Origin: Begonia masoniana
Lineage: Eukaryota; Streptophyta; Magnoliopsida; Cucurbitales; Begoniaceae
Assembly: GCA_022432975.1 (NCBI GenBank)
Contig: CM039512.1
Span: 28,939,171 to 29,003,170 of the forward strand
Length of the DNA stretch: 64,000 nucleotides
Direction: 5' to 3'
The notes beneath the pieces were generated by a model. The model worked only from the letters and a program-made list of their open reading frames with translations. It was not told where the DNA came from and did not search any database. Both the position numbers and the translations under genes were made by a program. Shown here piece after piece: positions 48,619-59,798 of this stretch; positions within the stretch are counted from its first letter, which is position 1; each line of letters opens with the position of its first letter.

Positions 48619-51600
48619 ATGGAGGAAAGCATTCAAAATCAATTGGCATCGATTCTTGATAGATTGACCCGGTTGGAGACTTTCACGGGTGTATCCATGG
48701 CGACTCAAGAAGACAAACCACTACTAGTTGATCTTCGCGGCTTAAGAAAGGAAATGGGAGATTTCCAAGCATCAACCGGAGCGGATAACCTAGCAATTGA
48801 GCAACATGTGGCGGACACAATCGATCGGATCGATAAGGAGTTGGCTCGGCTTGGCAAAGGCGCGGTTGGAGGATCATCAAGGAGGTTGCTATCTCCTTCA
48901 TTTCCATGTAAGGTACCGGAACCCAAACCTTACAATGGTAATCGAGATGCCAAGGAATTGGAGAATTTCCTATGGGATATGAAGCAATATTTTGTGGCTT
49001 CTAGCGTTGAGGAGGAAAGCCAAGTCATGGTGGCTTCTATGTACTTGGGAGGAGACGCTAAACTTTGGTGGAGACAACACCAATCAAAGGGGCCGATCAT
49101 CAATACTTTCGAGGCGTTAGAAAGGGAATTGAGGGAGCGGTTTCTTCCACAAAATTCTGCTTGGGCATCTAAGGAGGCCTTAAGAAAGTTGAGGCAAACG
49201 GGTTCCATTCGAGACTATGTACGTGATTTTAGTTCTTTATTACTCGACATCGACAACATGCATGAGGATGACAAACTATTTAACTTCATGACGGGCTTGC
49301 AACCTTGGGCTCAAGCCGAGCTTAGGAGGCATGGAGTTCGTGATGTGTTCTCGGCCATTTCAATAGCCGAGGGTCTTGTTGACTACAAAGCCACTTCTTT
49401 TTCGGAGAAGAAGAAGACTAAAGATGATAAGAAGGCCAATAAGCACAATGGTGGCAAAGACAAAGGTAAATCATTTGGTGGAGGGTTCAAATCTAAGGGG
49501 AGTGATCAACCTCAAAAGAAGAAGTCTTTCGGATGCTTTATTTGTGATGGCAACCATTATGCAAGAGATTGTCCAAACAAAGGATCGGTTTCATCGGTTC
49601 GAGTCAAGGAGGATGCTTTCGAGGAGGAGAGCAAACCGAGGGTTAATCCTATCCAACTTATCAATGCTTTGTCAAGCAAGGAAGGAGTAACTCCTAAATT
49701 GGGACTAATGTATGTTGAGGTCTCTATTCGTGGCAAGAAGATCCGTGCCATGCTAGACACGGGTGCCACAAACAATTTTCTCTCAAGCAAGAAGGCCGAG
49801 GAGCTTGGCTTGGAAATTAGCAAGAGTGCTAGCATGATAAAAGCCGTTAATTCGAGAGTTCAACCAATCAAGGGCACAACCGAGCCTTTGATGAAAGTTG
49901 GAGAGTGGCAAGGGGCTTGTCCACTCATGGTGGTACCATTGGATGATTTTGAACTTATACTTGGGCTCGAGTTCTTTAGGCTAGCCAAAGCTACGGTTAT
50001 GCCACACCTTGGAGCCATGTTAATTCAAGATGACTCATGTCCGTGCTTAGTGAAGAGTGAGACTCGAGGAGGAGGCCGCTCTATGTTATCTTCTCTACAA
50101 GTTAAGGCGGGTCTTAAGAGGGGAGAAACAACCTTTCTTGCAACACTAAGAGAGGTCAAAGAAGACAACATGAAAAAGGTACCAAATTCGGTTCTTGATG
50201 TATTGGAGGAATATGTTGATGTGATGCCAACCGAATTGCCTAGGAGGCTTCCACCTAGGAGAAATGTGGATCACAAAATTGAGCTTGTTCCGGGTGCGGT
50301 TCCACCGGCACAAGCACCTTATAGAATGGCACCGCCGGAGTTAGCGGAGCTAAGGAAGCAACTTGATGACTTACTTGATTCGAGTTTCATCCAACCTTCT
50401 AAAGCACCATATGGAGCACCGGTTCTATTTCAAAGAAAGAAGGATGGCACATTGAGGATGTGCGTAGACTACCATGCTCTAAACAAGGTAACCGCGAAAA
50501 ACAAGTATCCTATACCGAATGCAAGCGATCTTTTTGACCGATTGGCACAAGCTTCCTATTTCACAAAGCTTGATCTTCGATCGGGTTATTGGCAAGTTCG
50601 GGTTGCCAAGGGCGATGAGGCCAAGACCGCTATGGTGTCGAGGTACGGTTCATTTGAGTTTTTAGTGATGCCTTTCGGCTTAACTAACGCACCGGCTACA
50701 TTTTGCAATTTGATGACGGAGGTGCTTTATGACTTCTTGGACCGATTTGTGGTAGTATACTTGGATGACATCGTAGTGTATAGCAAGACACTAGATGAAC
50801 ATGTGCGGCACTTGAGGGAGGTACTTGAAAAATTGAGGCAATATTCCTTGTATGTGAAGAAGGAGAAATGTGAATTTGCATCGGAGGAGATAAACTTTCT
50901 TGGTCACTACATCAAGAAAGGGACAATTCGCATGGATGGGAGGAAGATTGAAGCCATCAATACTTGGGAGACACCAACCAAAGTGGCCGAGCTTAGGTCA
51001 TTTTTGGGGCTAGCCAATTACTACCGAAGGTTTATTGAGGAGTACTCAAGAATAGTAAGTCCACTCACGGATTTGCTAAGGAAGAATCACTCTTGGTTAT
51101 GGACGGATGCATGCCAAGAAGCATTTGAGAAGCTCAAGAAAAAGGTGACTTCCGAACCGGTTCTTAGATTGCCAATTTTTGAGGCACCTTTTGAGGTATT
51201 CACGGATGCCTCGGATCGAGCCATTGGAGGGGTCCTTACACAAGAGGGCCATCCTATAGCCTATGAGAGCCGAAAGCTTAAAGGAGCGGAGGAGCGCTAC
51301 TCGGCACATGAGAAGGAAATGGTTGCGGTGATACATTGCTTGTTGACATGGCGGCATTATCTTTTGGGACCAAAGTTTGTGGTGGTCACCGATAATGTGG
51401 CTAACACATACTTTCGTTCTCAAAAGAAACTATCTTCTAAGCAAGCAAGGTGGCAAGAGTTTCTAGCCGAGTTTGACTTTACATGGATTCATAAAGCGGG
51501 CACCGAGAATAAAGTGGCCGATGCACTTAGTAGAAAGACATGCGTGGAGCTCGTCTCATCTATTACGGAGGTACACTCTAATTTCTTGGAAGAGATCAAA

Positions 51601-53079
51601 GAGGGGGCAAAGGAGGATCAAGAGTATATTCGGATGGTCAAGCAAGTTGAGCAAGGACTCATCCGAAGGTATTGGCTAGAGCACGGCTTGTTGAGAGGCC
51701 GTGGGAACCGATTATTCATTCCTAGTTGGCAAGGACTACGGCAGCGCATCATGAAGGAGGCGCATGACACAAAGTGGGCGGGGCATCCGGGGGTTGAAAG
51801 GATGATGGCACTTTTGAGCCGTAACTATACTTGGCCGAGAATGAAAGATGATGTGGAGCTCTATGTGAAGACTTGTCATGTGTGCCAAGTTGACAAGATC
51901 GAAAGGAGAAAGGAGGCGGGGCCTCTTCAACCACTTCCCATACCGGAGAAACCATGGGATTCGGTGTCAATGGACTTCATTACGGGGTTTCCACCTATTG
52001 GGGGAATCGGCACTATAATGGTGGTAGTAGACCGATTATCTAAATATGCAATCTTTATGGGAGTGCCAAAGAATTGTTCGGCATTGGATGCGGCGGAGCA
52101 CTTTCTTAAGGGAGTTGTCAAAGTTTTTGGACTTCCTAAGGAGATTATAAGTGATCGGGATCCCTGATTCACCGGCAAATTTTGGACAAGCTTGTTCAAA
52201 CATTTGGGCACGGAGCTCAAATTTTCAACCGCCAATCATCCACAAACCGATGGCCAAACGGAGAGGATCAACGCATTGCTTGAGGAGTATCTTAGACACT
52301 ATGTCACGGCTACTCAAAGGAATTGGCTTGAGTTGTTGGATTCGGCACAATTCTCATACAACATTCATAAGACTTCTACAACCGAAAGGAGTCCATCCGA
52401 GATAGCACTTGGTTTTCAACCAACCACACCAATGGAGATGGCTCGGGGGCAAGAGCAAGGGTCTTGCCCGGCGGCATTTCAATATGGGATGGATCGGGCC
52501 GAGCTTTTGGAGCAAGCAAAAGATAGCCTAACCAAAGCTCAAAACCGAATGAAGAAGTATGTGGATGGCAAGAGGAGATCGGTGGAGTTCAAGGAGGGGG
52601 ACATGGTTCTTCTCAAACTTACACCGCAATTGTGGAAGAAGGTCAAGGACCATCACTTCCAAAAGGGTCTTCTACCGAGGTATGACGGACCATTTGAGGT
52701 CATCAAGAGGATAGGCAAGGTGGCATACCGTTTGAACTTACCCGAGAGGTTGAAGTTGCATCCAACCTTTCATGTAAGTTTTCTAAAGCCATTTCATCAA
52801 GGGGAAAGGATCCAACCACGAAGGGCACCACCCGGCGTGAGGATGGAATTTTCAAAAAAAATTGACAAGATTCTTGACCATCGTACAATGAAGGGAATGA
52901 AGAGGGACTCGAGAAGAGAGTTCTTAGTGAAATGGGAGCTTGAGGATGAAGCAACTTGGGAGCAAGACATAAACTTGTGGCAATTTGAGGAGCAAATTGG
53001 TGAGTATCTTGCTTGGGTATCGACGAGGCCGTCGACTTCTTCAAGTGGGGGTGGATTGTCACGCCCCAATTTGCACTAA
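48619..53079 (+). pseudogene. Element P gag-pol polyprotein, one nonsense codon
   Basis: A single frame of 1486 codons from ATG 48619 ([11 protein letters not shown]), 20 bases after the PBS, encodes every protein of a Ty3/gypsy chromovirus. Gag capsid spans about residues 100-220 and a zinc knuckle ([13 protein letters not shown]) lies near 305. Protease D380-TGA is followed by RT with YLDD at 714-717, then RNase H with D863. Integrase has HHCC near 1050-1095 and a GPF motif near 1355 (YDGPFEVIKRIGK), and the tail is a chromodomain (EFLVKWELEDEATWE). The only break is TGA at 52165-52167 inside the integrase core, where relatives have arginine; CGA to TGA is one C-to-T change at a CpG. The frame runs 23 bases into the 3' LTR. 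The RT and RNase H style suggests a Galadriel- or CRM-side clade rather than Tekay; that is inference. Confidence 0.95.
53043..53056 (+). other. Polypurine tract of element P
   Basis: AAGTGGGGGTGGAT directly before the 3' LTR, the usual place for priming plus-strand synthesis. It lies inside the polyprotein frame. Confidence 0.8.
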
Positions 53080-53867
53080 GCTCGGGGCTTGGGTCAAGGC
53101 CCGAAAGTTGAGGGGCGGGGCTTCTCCAAAATGGGCTAAGTGTTGGAAAAACACTTAGCTAATTGGTGGACTTGCTGGAGGGAGCCCACTTTGGAAGGCA
53201 GCCCTCGGATTGGGCCAAGGTTGTTGGGCGCTAAGGCCCAGCGCCATAAGAGGGGCGCTGGCCCGCGAGCAGCGAACAGGAGCAGGCGCCAGCGATTGGG
53301 CGCGATCCAGCGAGCAGACGCGAGCGCGGAGAGGCGCGAGCGAAAGGGCGGTTCGGTATGCGGCGCTCGCCTGGCAGACGCGATCGGAAACGCCTGGCGC
53401 GAAGGGGAGCGACGCTTGGTGCGAAGCGGTGTGAACCCGAAGAGCCAGATCGAGATTCGGCCCGCGCTGGGCGAACCAGGCAGCCGAGAGGTGCAACGCG
53501 ATGGGGCGCGATGCACATACATGAACCCGAAGCATCTTTGTAAGTAATGATTTTTATGCTTTGATTCATGAATGGTGGCCGAGCCACTTGTGTATAAATA
53601 TGCCTCTAGACACCAGAACTAAGACAAGCAAGTGCGTTTGGTCTTGAGTTTATTGTGGTGATCATTGAGCGATTTTTGTTCCTTGTCTTTTGTATTCGGA
53701 ATACAATTGAGGGTTGGGAGAGTTCCCGTAAACGTCTTGTGTTCTGTGTGATCCATTTATTTGCTATTTCGTGGAGTTGAGCGAAATCAAGAGAGGTTGG
53801 CTAAAACCGAGGGTTTAGCACCGTGCATTCCTTAAACAAATTTGGCGCGAATTTTGGGGGTGTAACA
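53057..53867 (+). repeat. 3' LTR of element P (811 bp)
   Basis: Starts TGTCACGCCCC and ends GTGTAACA. It has an 11-bp insertion near 53663 relative to the 5' LTR. It is followed by GTGAG at 53868-53872, the exact TSD. Confidence 0.97.
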
Positions 53868-53872
53868 GTGAG

Positions 53873-54500
53873 GGTCTGCGAGGCAGCTAAACGAAGTCTC
53901 GCTATGTCCACTTTTAACGACAAGCCGTGGTCCAAGTGATAGTATGGGCCGCGGTTCAATATTTGGATCGCGGCGGTTCAGCCCTTATGGGCCTGGTTTA
54001 TAGGCATGATTCAGCTTTATTTGGGCTTCGAATTTGTATTTGTTTTGACACAAAACTATGTTTTTAAACTAATTAAATTATGGGCTATCTTGAGGATTGC
54101 AAAATTGAGATTTTTAATGGATAAAATTAATTAAAATTGGATTATTTTAAGAAGAAGAAATTGGAAAATTAATGGATAAATTTTAGCCCAAAGATTAATT
54201 ATTTTTATTTTTATTTTTAAACTATTATTTTTCCTAAAATTTTATATTTCTTTGAGAGGTTAGATTTTATTGGAACTTGTAAACTTTAGATTATTTAAAT
54301 TTTATTTAAACTATATTATTATTATATCTAAATGTCATTTGTTGGACATGTGAGACCATCGTTTTGGGCTCTAGCTTTTATTTAAATTATAAAGTCTTCT
54401 ACTTCTATTTAGTGTCAAAGATTAAAGGTCAAGTGACTTGGTCGTCTTTTCAGGTCGGGTCATTCCCCGTTTTGTTTTGGGTTCCATTTGAGGCGTGACA
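53873..54500 (+). repeat. 5' LTR end of element O (left edge unknown)
   Basis: Ends GAGGCGTGACA at 54500, followed by CAGTATCAGAGTC (54508-54520), a decayed iMet primer site. The left edge is unknown and may lie left of element P, in 47117-47785. AT-rich, with no coding seen. Confidence 0.5.
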
Positions 54501-55164
54501 TAAATTTCAGTATCAGAGTCAAGTTACTATATTGAAAAGTACATCCATGAGATAGATACAATGATAGTATAAAAAAATTTATCAATTTCTGTAACTAAGG
54601 ACGTGTACTAATTTGTGTTGAATTTTTTTAAATTTTGAAAATGCTTTCAAGAAGAGCGCCCCTAGAAATCGTACACCTGCAGCACTAACAATACAATCTG
54701 CTGAATCGCATCAAGCCGATCATTTGATACTTTTGAGGGATACAGTTCAAAACTTTCTCAGAGACGGCAGTGTTCAGAAGCCAGTGCTCCGTCGTATTGA
54801 CTATTTTCTAGAATTGGGGCGTGTGAATCCGCCCGTGTTTGATAGAGGGCTAGACCCTATGGCTACAGAGAACTGATTTGAAGTAATTGTGAGAATATGA
54901 AAGCTATTGAGGCCCTAGCGGAATACCAAGTTGGTCTAGCAACTTGCTATTTTGAAAAGATAGCACCATCCTGGTGGAAATCACTAAAGCTAGATTACCC
55001 GATTAGCGAGATGGATTGGGAATGCTTTAAGACAATGTTCATGGACAACTACTACAATACTGAGCATAAGCAGAACATGATCAGTGCTTACCAAAGTCTC
55101 TCTCAGAGAAATCTCACCTTGCTAGAGTACTACGCCAAGTTTGTGGAGTACTCTTGATATATTA

Positions 55165-56036
55165 TAAGGGTAGGCATGGTCCGGTTCGGTCCGGTTTCGA
55201 GCCGAAATTGGACCGTGCCGAAGGATTTGGGATTTTTTTCCCGAATCCCAGAACTGGACCAAAATTTTCGGTCCGGTTCCGATTCGGTCCCAGTTTCTCC
55301 TACCAAATTGTTTTTTACAGTAACATTTACAGAAGCTCTTAGTCGTTGGTTCTCTCTTCATATCGCCTTTCTTTGAGCCGCCTACAAGTTTAAGCCCAAC
55401 TTCCATTTCAGTAGTCGATTTCTTATCTCTCATCTCATCAGACTCATGGCTTCCCCTGCTATTGCTCCAGCTTCAACTTCCTTCATCGTCGACAAAGGTC
55501 CCTTCTGCCTCTCTCAATCTCTTTGTTTTTTCCCGCAAACAAGTTTCTTAAATTGAAGGCGTTATTTTCCCTCAATTCTTCTCTACATGTGTTAACTTTT
55601 TTGCTTTTCTATTTCCGTAGAAAGACCTCAATCTCTCTGCTTTTACCGAGGACTTTGTGCGTGCACGAGGCAGTGCAAAGCTGAGATCTGAGGAGTGAGG
55701 CGAGCAGCAGAGGCCAAAGAACACGGGCTAAGCGCTTAGGAGGCTGACGGGCGACGGGCGACGGGCGACGGGCGACAGGACTCGGGAGTCACGAGGGAAG
55801 AAAGAAATTGAAGGTTAGGGATGTGTAGAAGAACTCTGAACCTTCTTCCCCCTTCAGCCAAGCCCTAAATAGCTATTAAATTAAAGTTTCGGTCCGGTCT
55901 CAGATTTCAAAAAATTTTGGACCTGGACCAAAAATCGGACCATTTCCCACGGGAATTCTATTTTTAGGACTGAAACCGGTAGTCTGGTCCGGTTCTCAAT
56001 CCTCGGTCCGGTCCGATCCGGTCCTGCCTACCCCTA
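55165..56036. mobile_element. hAT-type DNA transposon, 872 bp, non-autonomous
   Basis: Flanked by an exact 8-bp TSD ATATATTA (55157-55164 and 56037-56044), the hallmark of the hAT superfamily. The termini are inverted: TAAGGGTAGGCATGGTCCGG at the left and, in reverse complement, TAGGGGTAGGCAGGACCGGA at the right, with GGTCCGGTTCGG subterminal repeats on both sides. No transposase. The middle has a gene-like piece (ATG 55446, then donor AAAG/GT at 55498 and acceptor CCGTAG at 55620) and a 7-bp GACGGGC repeat near 55745-55780. It inserted into gag of element O. Confidence 0.92.
55446..55695 (+). pseudogene. Gene fragment with intron carried inside the hAT
   Basis: ATG at 55446 opens MASPAIAPASTSFIVDK. 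A T-rich 123-bp stretch (55498-55620) follows with GT and AG ends, as in a plant intron. Sequence after it can continue the frame (a reading NLSAFTEDFVRARGSAKL to TGA near 55695) if splicing uses the AG at about 55624. I do not recognise the parent gene. This is a candidate captured host exon pair. Confidence 0.45.
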
Positions 56037-56699
56037 ATATATTAAGGAATTGGATCCAGTGGATAAGATGGTGAAATTTTGTTTAAATTTGAGGCCTAAG
56101 ATTCAGTCTCAACATGCTGTTTCTGCCAGCCAACGTGTTGAGGCTAACTTTGATGAATTTGTTAGAGCATGTAAGGGCAAAAGAAACAAGGAGCAACATG
56201 TTGGGTGGAAAGATGACAAAAAAGGACCAGAGGAAGGGTCATAATTAAGGAGAACACAATCAGGGTTATAATAGTGGACAGTCTGGGGGAGGTTTTTTCA
56301 AGAATGGGCTTTCGGGCCCTTATGTTTGTTACATTTGCAGGCAGGCTGGACATAAAAGGAGAAGCTGCCCTATGAATCATAGATCTTCTCCAGGTAATTC
56401 AGCTCCAACTCAGACATCTTCTTCTAGACCTGGTTTTGGAGTTGAAAGACAATTTTCTTGCTAGAATCAGCCCAATTTTTCAGGATCACAGTCTTTCACT
56501 CCTCAGCAGCTAGCTGATTATAGATTGTCATGTTAGCATCAATATCAACCTACTAGTACCTACTTTCAAAGGTCTTCTAGGTATCAACAAAGTTTGCGTC
56601 TGTTCCAACTCCTATGGGATCCGCTAGCCATGTTGGGGGATGAGCTCCTAGTTTATTAAGGGAAGGTTTTGGTGGAAATAGGAAGGGAAAGGAAAAAGT

Positions 56700-57145
56700 G
56701 ACTAGTCAGACTTATGTTGTTGCAGGATTGGAGACTTTTGATCAGGCTGGCCAACGCATCATCGATGGTACAATTCCTTTCTTCAACATTATTGCTCATG
56801 TATTATTTGATACGGGTGCATCGCATTTCTTGTCTTTGAATCATTTGTGCGTAACATGGGCTTAGAAGTAGATAAGTAAGAAAATCCTCTGATACTAAGT
56901 ACCCCTAAGAATAAAAATTTTATGATAAACTTTATGGTTTAGTCTACTGCTCCAATTGCCTATCAACGCAAATTTTTTGATGATATGATTTTGATGCCTA
57001 TAGGTCAGTTTGATTTGATCTTAGTTATGGATTAGTTAAGTCATTATACAGCTAAAATTGATTGTCACCGAAGGAGTGTAACTCTTACGATGAAAGATAC
57101 AAAAGTTTTGGTACATCCATGTAATACCAGCGTAATCCCTATTGA
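56700..57145 (+). pseudogene. Element O protease
   Basis: An aspartic protease with active site FDTGASHF at about 56806-56829 and a second motif FDLILVMD near 57008-57033 (the usual LGMDW is altered), followed by the SHYTAKIDCHRR stretch. Several stops replace tryptophan or glutamine. It continues the polyprotein from gag of O. Confidence 0.8.
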
Positions 57146-57229
57146 TCCTGTTTCATGAGTTTTAATGGGAGGTCGGAGGAGATTGGAGCTTTACGGGAGT
57201 GTTTTCCCTATTAGCGGTGACTTTGTTAC

Positions 57230-58110
57230 AGTCAGGTAGGATTCTGAGTTATCCATGGTTTGTGATTACACTGATATTTTTTCATAGGATTTGCTTGGGT
57301 TAACACAGGATCACGAGATTGAGTTTTCTATTGATTTGGTGCCTTCCACTGCTCCAGTTTCGATTGCTTTGTACCACATGACTCCGAAATAGTTAAATGT
57401 GTTGACGATCTAGTTAGACGATTTGCTGCAAAAGGGCTTTATTCGGAATAACATCTCACCGTGGGGTGCACAAGTTTTATTTGCGAAGAAACTGGATGGC
57501 TCACTTCGCCTAGGTATTGATTACCAGAAGTTAAATCACTTGACACTCAAGAATAAATATCTATTGTCAAGGAATAACGATCTCTTTGATCAGTTAGGCA
57601 GATGTAATTCTTCTAAAAAATTGACTTAAGGTCTGGCTATCACCAATTGAAGATTCGCGAACAAGACATTCTTAAGACGACTTATCAAACTTGATATGGA
57701 TACTTTGAATTTTTGGTGTTTCTGCTAGCACTGACTAATGTACCAACAACTTTTATGGACTTGATGAATTGAGTCTTTCAGTCTTATCTTGATCAATTCA
57801 TGGTGGTGTTTATTGAAGACATCCTCACAATGAGCAAAAGAAACATCTAAGGGTTGTTCTACAAACCTTGCGTGAACATCAGTTATTTGCAAAATGAGAT
57901 AAATGTGAATTCTAGATGACTGAGGCTAAGTTTCTTGGCCATGTTGTTTCTCAAAACGGGATCTCAGTAGATCCAGCTATGATAGAGGTTGTGTTATATT
58001 GGAAGCCACCTAAGAACGTTACCGAGGTACGAAGTTTCTTGGGTTTGGCTAGTTATTATCGCCAACTCGTGTAGAACTTTTCTTATACTTCTGTAGCGTT
58101 AACTCAGCAT
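57230..58110 (+). pseudogene. Element O reverse transcriptase
   Basis: Starts with a PEDI-type linker, then [21 protein letters not shown] and [14 protein letters not shown] (57430-57570), and the catalytic region near 57800-57830 reading FIEDIL where FIDDIL or YLDDIV is expected, so one catalytic aspartate is lost. Then come [12 protein letters not shown] (57930-57960) and the [14 protein letters not shown] connection (58030-58070). Frameshifts occur near 57630 and 57880. It is non-functional. Confidence 0.85.
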
Positions 58111-58119
58111 ACTTGATAA

Positions 58120-58779
58120 GAGGTGAAGTTTATTTGCGACAATAAGTATCAAAAAACTTTTGAGGAGCTTATGCACAGATTAACTACTGCGCTTGTTTTG
58201 GCAATACCCAATGAAATTTTACCCTATGTTGTGTATACTGATGCATCAAGTGTTGGATTGGGATGTGTGTTAATGCAACAGGACAAAGTAATAGCTTATG
58301 CATCTCGACAGTTAGATGCATGAGTGAAATTATTCTACTCACGATTTGGAGTTAGCTGTTATTATTTTTGCCTTGAAGATTTGGCGAATCTATTTATATG
58401 GTGCTAAATTCGAGATGTTTTCTGATTATGAGAGTTTAACGTATCTTTTTCGCACATGTGTAACGACCCAACGGGTTCTCCCGCCCGAGCCATGCAGTCT
58501 GGCCCACAGGCCCACCGACACTAACATATGGCAGCCACACAAGGATTATGTCCCTGAGGTCTTGGGTTCGAGTGGGGGGGGGGGGGGGAGGTAAAAACTC
58601 CCTTTCAGAGGGAGAGAAGACCATTAGTACACGTGGTGGGCCTGTGGTGCGGACTGCACAACTGGGCCAGGGGAACCTAGTCAGTCGTTACAACATGATT
58701 TAAACTTTCGTTAGCATTTATGGATAGAGTATGTGGGCAATTATGATTTTACATTGGAGTATCATTCTAGAAATGTCAG
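58120..58779 (+). pseudogene. Element O RNase H, split and 3'-truncated
   Basis: Frame 58123-58320 carries YVVYTDASSVGLGCVLMQQD and IAYASRQLDA. A shifted frame (58346-58458) carries [19 protein letters not shown] 234-bp element interrupts at 58459, and the sequence resumes at 58698 with LWIEYVGNYDFTLEYHSRNV. It stops at 58779 where a Cassandra-type LTR begins. The integrase is absent. Confidence 0.85.
58459..58692. mobile_element. 234-bp palindromic element with TG...CA ends
   Basis: Starts TGTAACGACCC and ends GTCGTTACA (perfect 9-bp inverted termini), with exact TSD ACATG (58454-58458 and 58693-58697). The two 70-bp ends are imperfect inverted copies of each other (GCAGTC, CCACAGGCCCACC shared). 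A GGTTCGAGT sequence like an RNA polymerase III B box and a G-tract (about 58575-58590) lie in the middle. It could be a very small solo LTR (TRIM or SMART type) or a foldback element; the 5-bp TSD favours an integrase-made insertion. Confidence 0.8.
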
Positions 58780-59163
58780 TGTGATGACTCAAATGTGTAT
58801 GTATGAGCACGACTGCAGGGCAAACCTCGGGACCTAAGCCAAGTGTAGGAAAATCTCAGACTCGAGTATAGGCAAATCCCAGGTCGTAAAAAATGGGTCG
58901 TCACAATCCTACATCGCTTGGGAAGATATATGGAAATTAAACATATGTAAAGAAACCCTCTTAAGATAGTAAGACGCATTTTGGAGCACAATTAGCAATG
59001 GATCCCATAAGAACTCTGAAGTTAAAAGTTCTCCGACGAGAGCAGTACCATGTTGGGTGACCGACTGGGAAGTCCTCGCCAAACAAATCCGTGAGGGGAT
59101 GATATTGGGCTACGGCTCAATTCCTAGAGCGAACAATATCTTACTGGGAAAATAGGTCGTTAT
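58780..59163 (+). repeat. Cassandra-type TRIM LTR (solo or truncated)
   Basis: Begins TGTGATGACTC and holds CTACATCGCTTGGGAAGAT and a 5S rRNA-like stretch, the defining mark of Cassandra terminal-repeat retrotransposons. The right end (GGTCGTTA) appears cut by the next element at 59164, and no TSD is found. It truncates element O. Confidence 0.75.
59000..59078 (+). other. 5S rRNA-like segment inside the Cassandra LTR
   Basis: Reads GGATCCCATAAGAACTCTGA, then GAAGTTAAAAG, GACGAGAGCAGTA, GGGTGACC and TGGGAAGTCCTCG, matching the middle and end of plant 5S rRNA with scattered changes. It includes the region of the internal RNA polymerase III promoter. The start of a real 5S gene is missing, so it is not a 5S rRNA gene. 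Confidence 0.9.
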
Positions 59164-59798
59164 TGTAGGATCGAGATTGTCTAAGAGGGTGGTGAATTAG
59201 ACCTTTTTAAAATTATTAATCTAACAGCAAACCAACACAACAATAAAAATAACAGAGAGAGAGAAAAAAAAAACCAACACAAGAGTTTTTACGTGGTTCG
59301 GCCAAAACCTGCCTGCATCCACGCTTCAAGGTTCCTCCTTGAAGATCCTTAACCTTCTCCTCACGAGAATAAATAGATCGAAATTCCAGGCTCCGATCAA
59401 CTGCTTTTTACAGATCTGGATTGTTCTTCACGGGCGACAATCCACTGGCTTATACAGATTTTTTTTTTAAGTTTGTAAATTGCAAGCTCAGACTATACTC
59501 TCACAAGGATTAAATCTCAAGTTAAAATCGAGAGGTGTGGAAGAAATACAGAGTATGATAAATTTCGCAGATTAGGGCTCAAGAATAAAATTCGCAAAAG
59601 TTATTCCTTCGTGCTCTAACCTCGGCTTAAATACTCTGTCTCATTTCTGCTTCACAGACTTGAATGCTTCTTTCTTCAAATGGAAAAATGTTACCGTTGG
59701 GAAGCATCCGTTCTTAAGCAGATATCTGTTGCATCTGAAATTGCTGTTCGTCGTCGCCATTAATGTTCTGGAGTTAAAGCTGAAAACGACGTCACTGT
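59164..59798 (+). repeat. Partial LTR, probably Ty1/copia
   Basis: Starts TGTAGGATCGAGATTGTC. It contains TTTTTACGTGGTTCGGCC and CCTGCATCCACG near 59285-59325, a phrase found in many plant copia LTRs. It is interrupted at 59799 by element F; the remainder would lie beyond the window. No coding. Confidence 0.6.

Larger units (their letters stand above)
54640..56400 (+). pseudogene. Element O gag, split by a hAT element
   Basis: Ty3/gypsy gag in pieces. The first frame (54655-54875) reads NRTPAALTIQ and NPPVFDRGLDPMATEN. The second (54897-55157) is KAIEALAEYQVGLATCYFEKIAPSWWKSLK and LLEYYAKFVEYS. After the hAT insert it resumes with ELDPVDKMVKFCLNLRPKIQ (56050-56240). The zinc knuckle CYICRQAGHKRRSC lies at about 56331-56372. 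It is broken by several stops and frameshifts. Gag would coat the RNA; this copy is dead. Confidence 0.85.

Noticed and set aside
59000..59078. A functional 5S rRNA gene
   Set aside because: The first third of 5S rRNA is missing, several bases differ, and it lies within a TRIM-type LTR.
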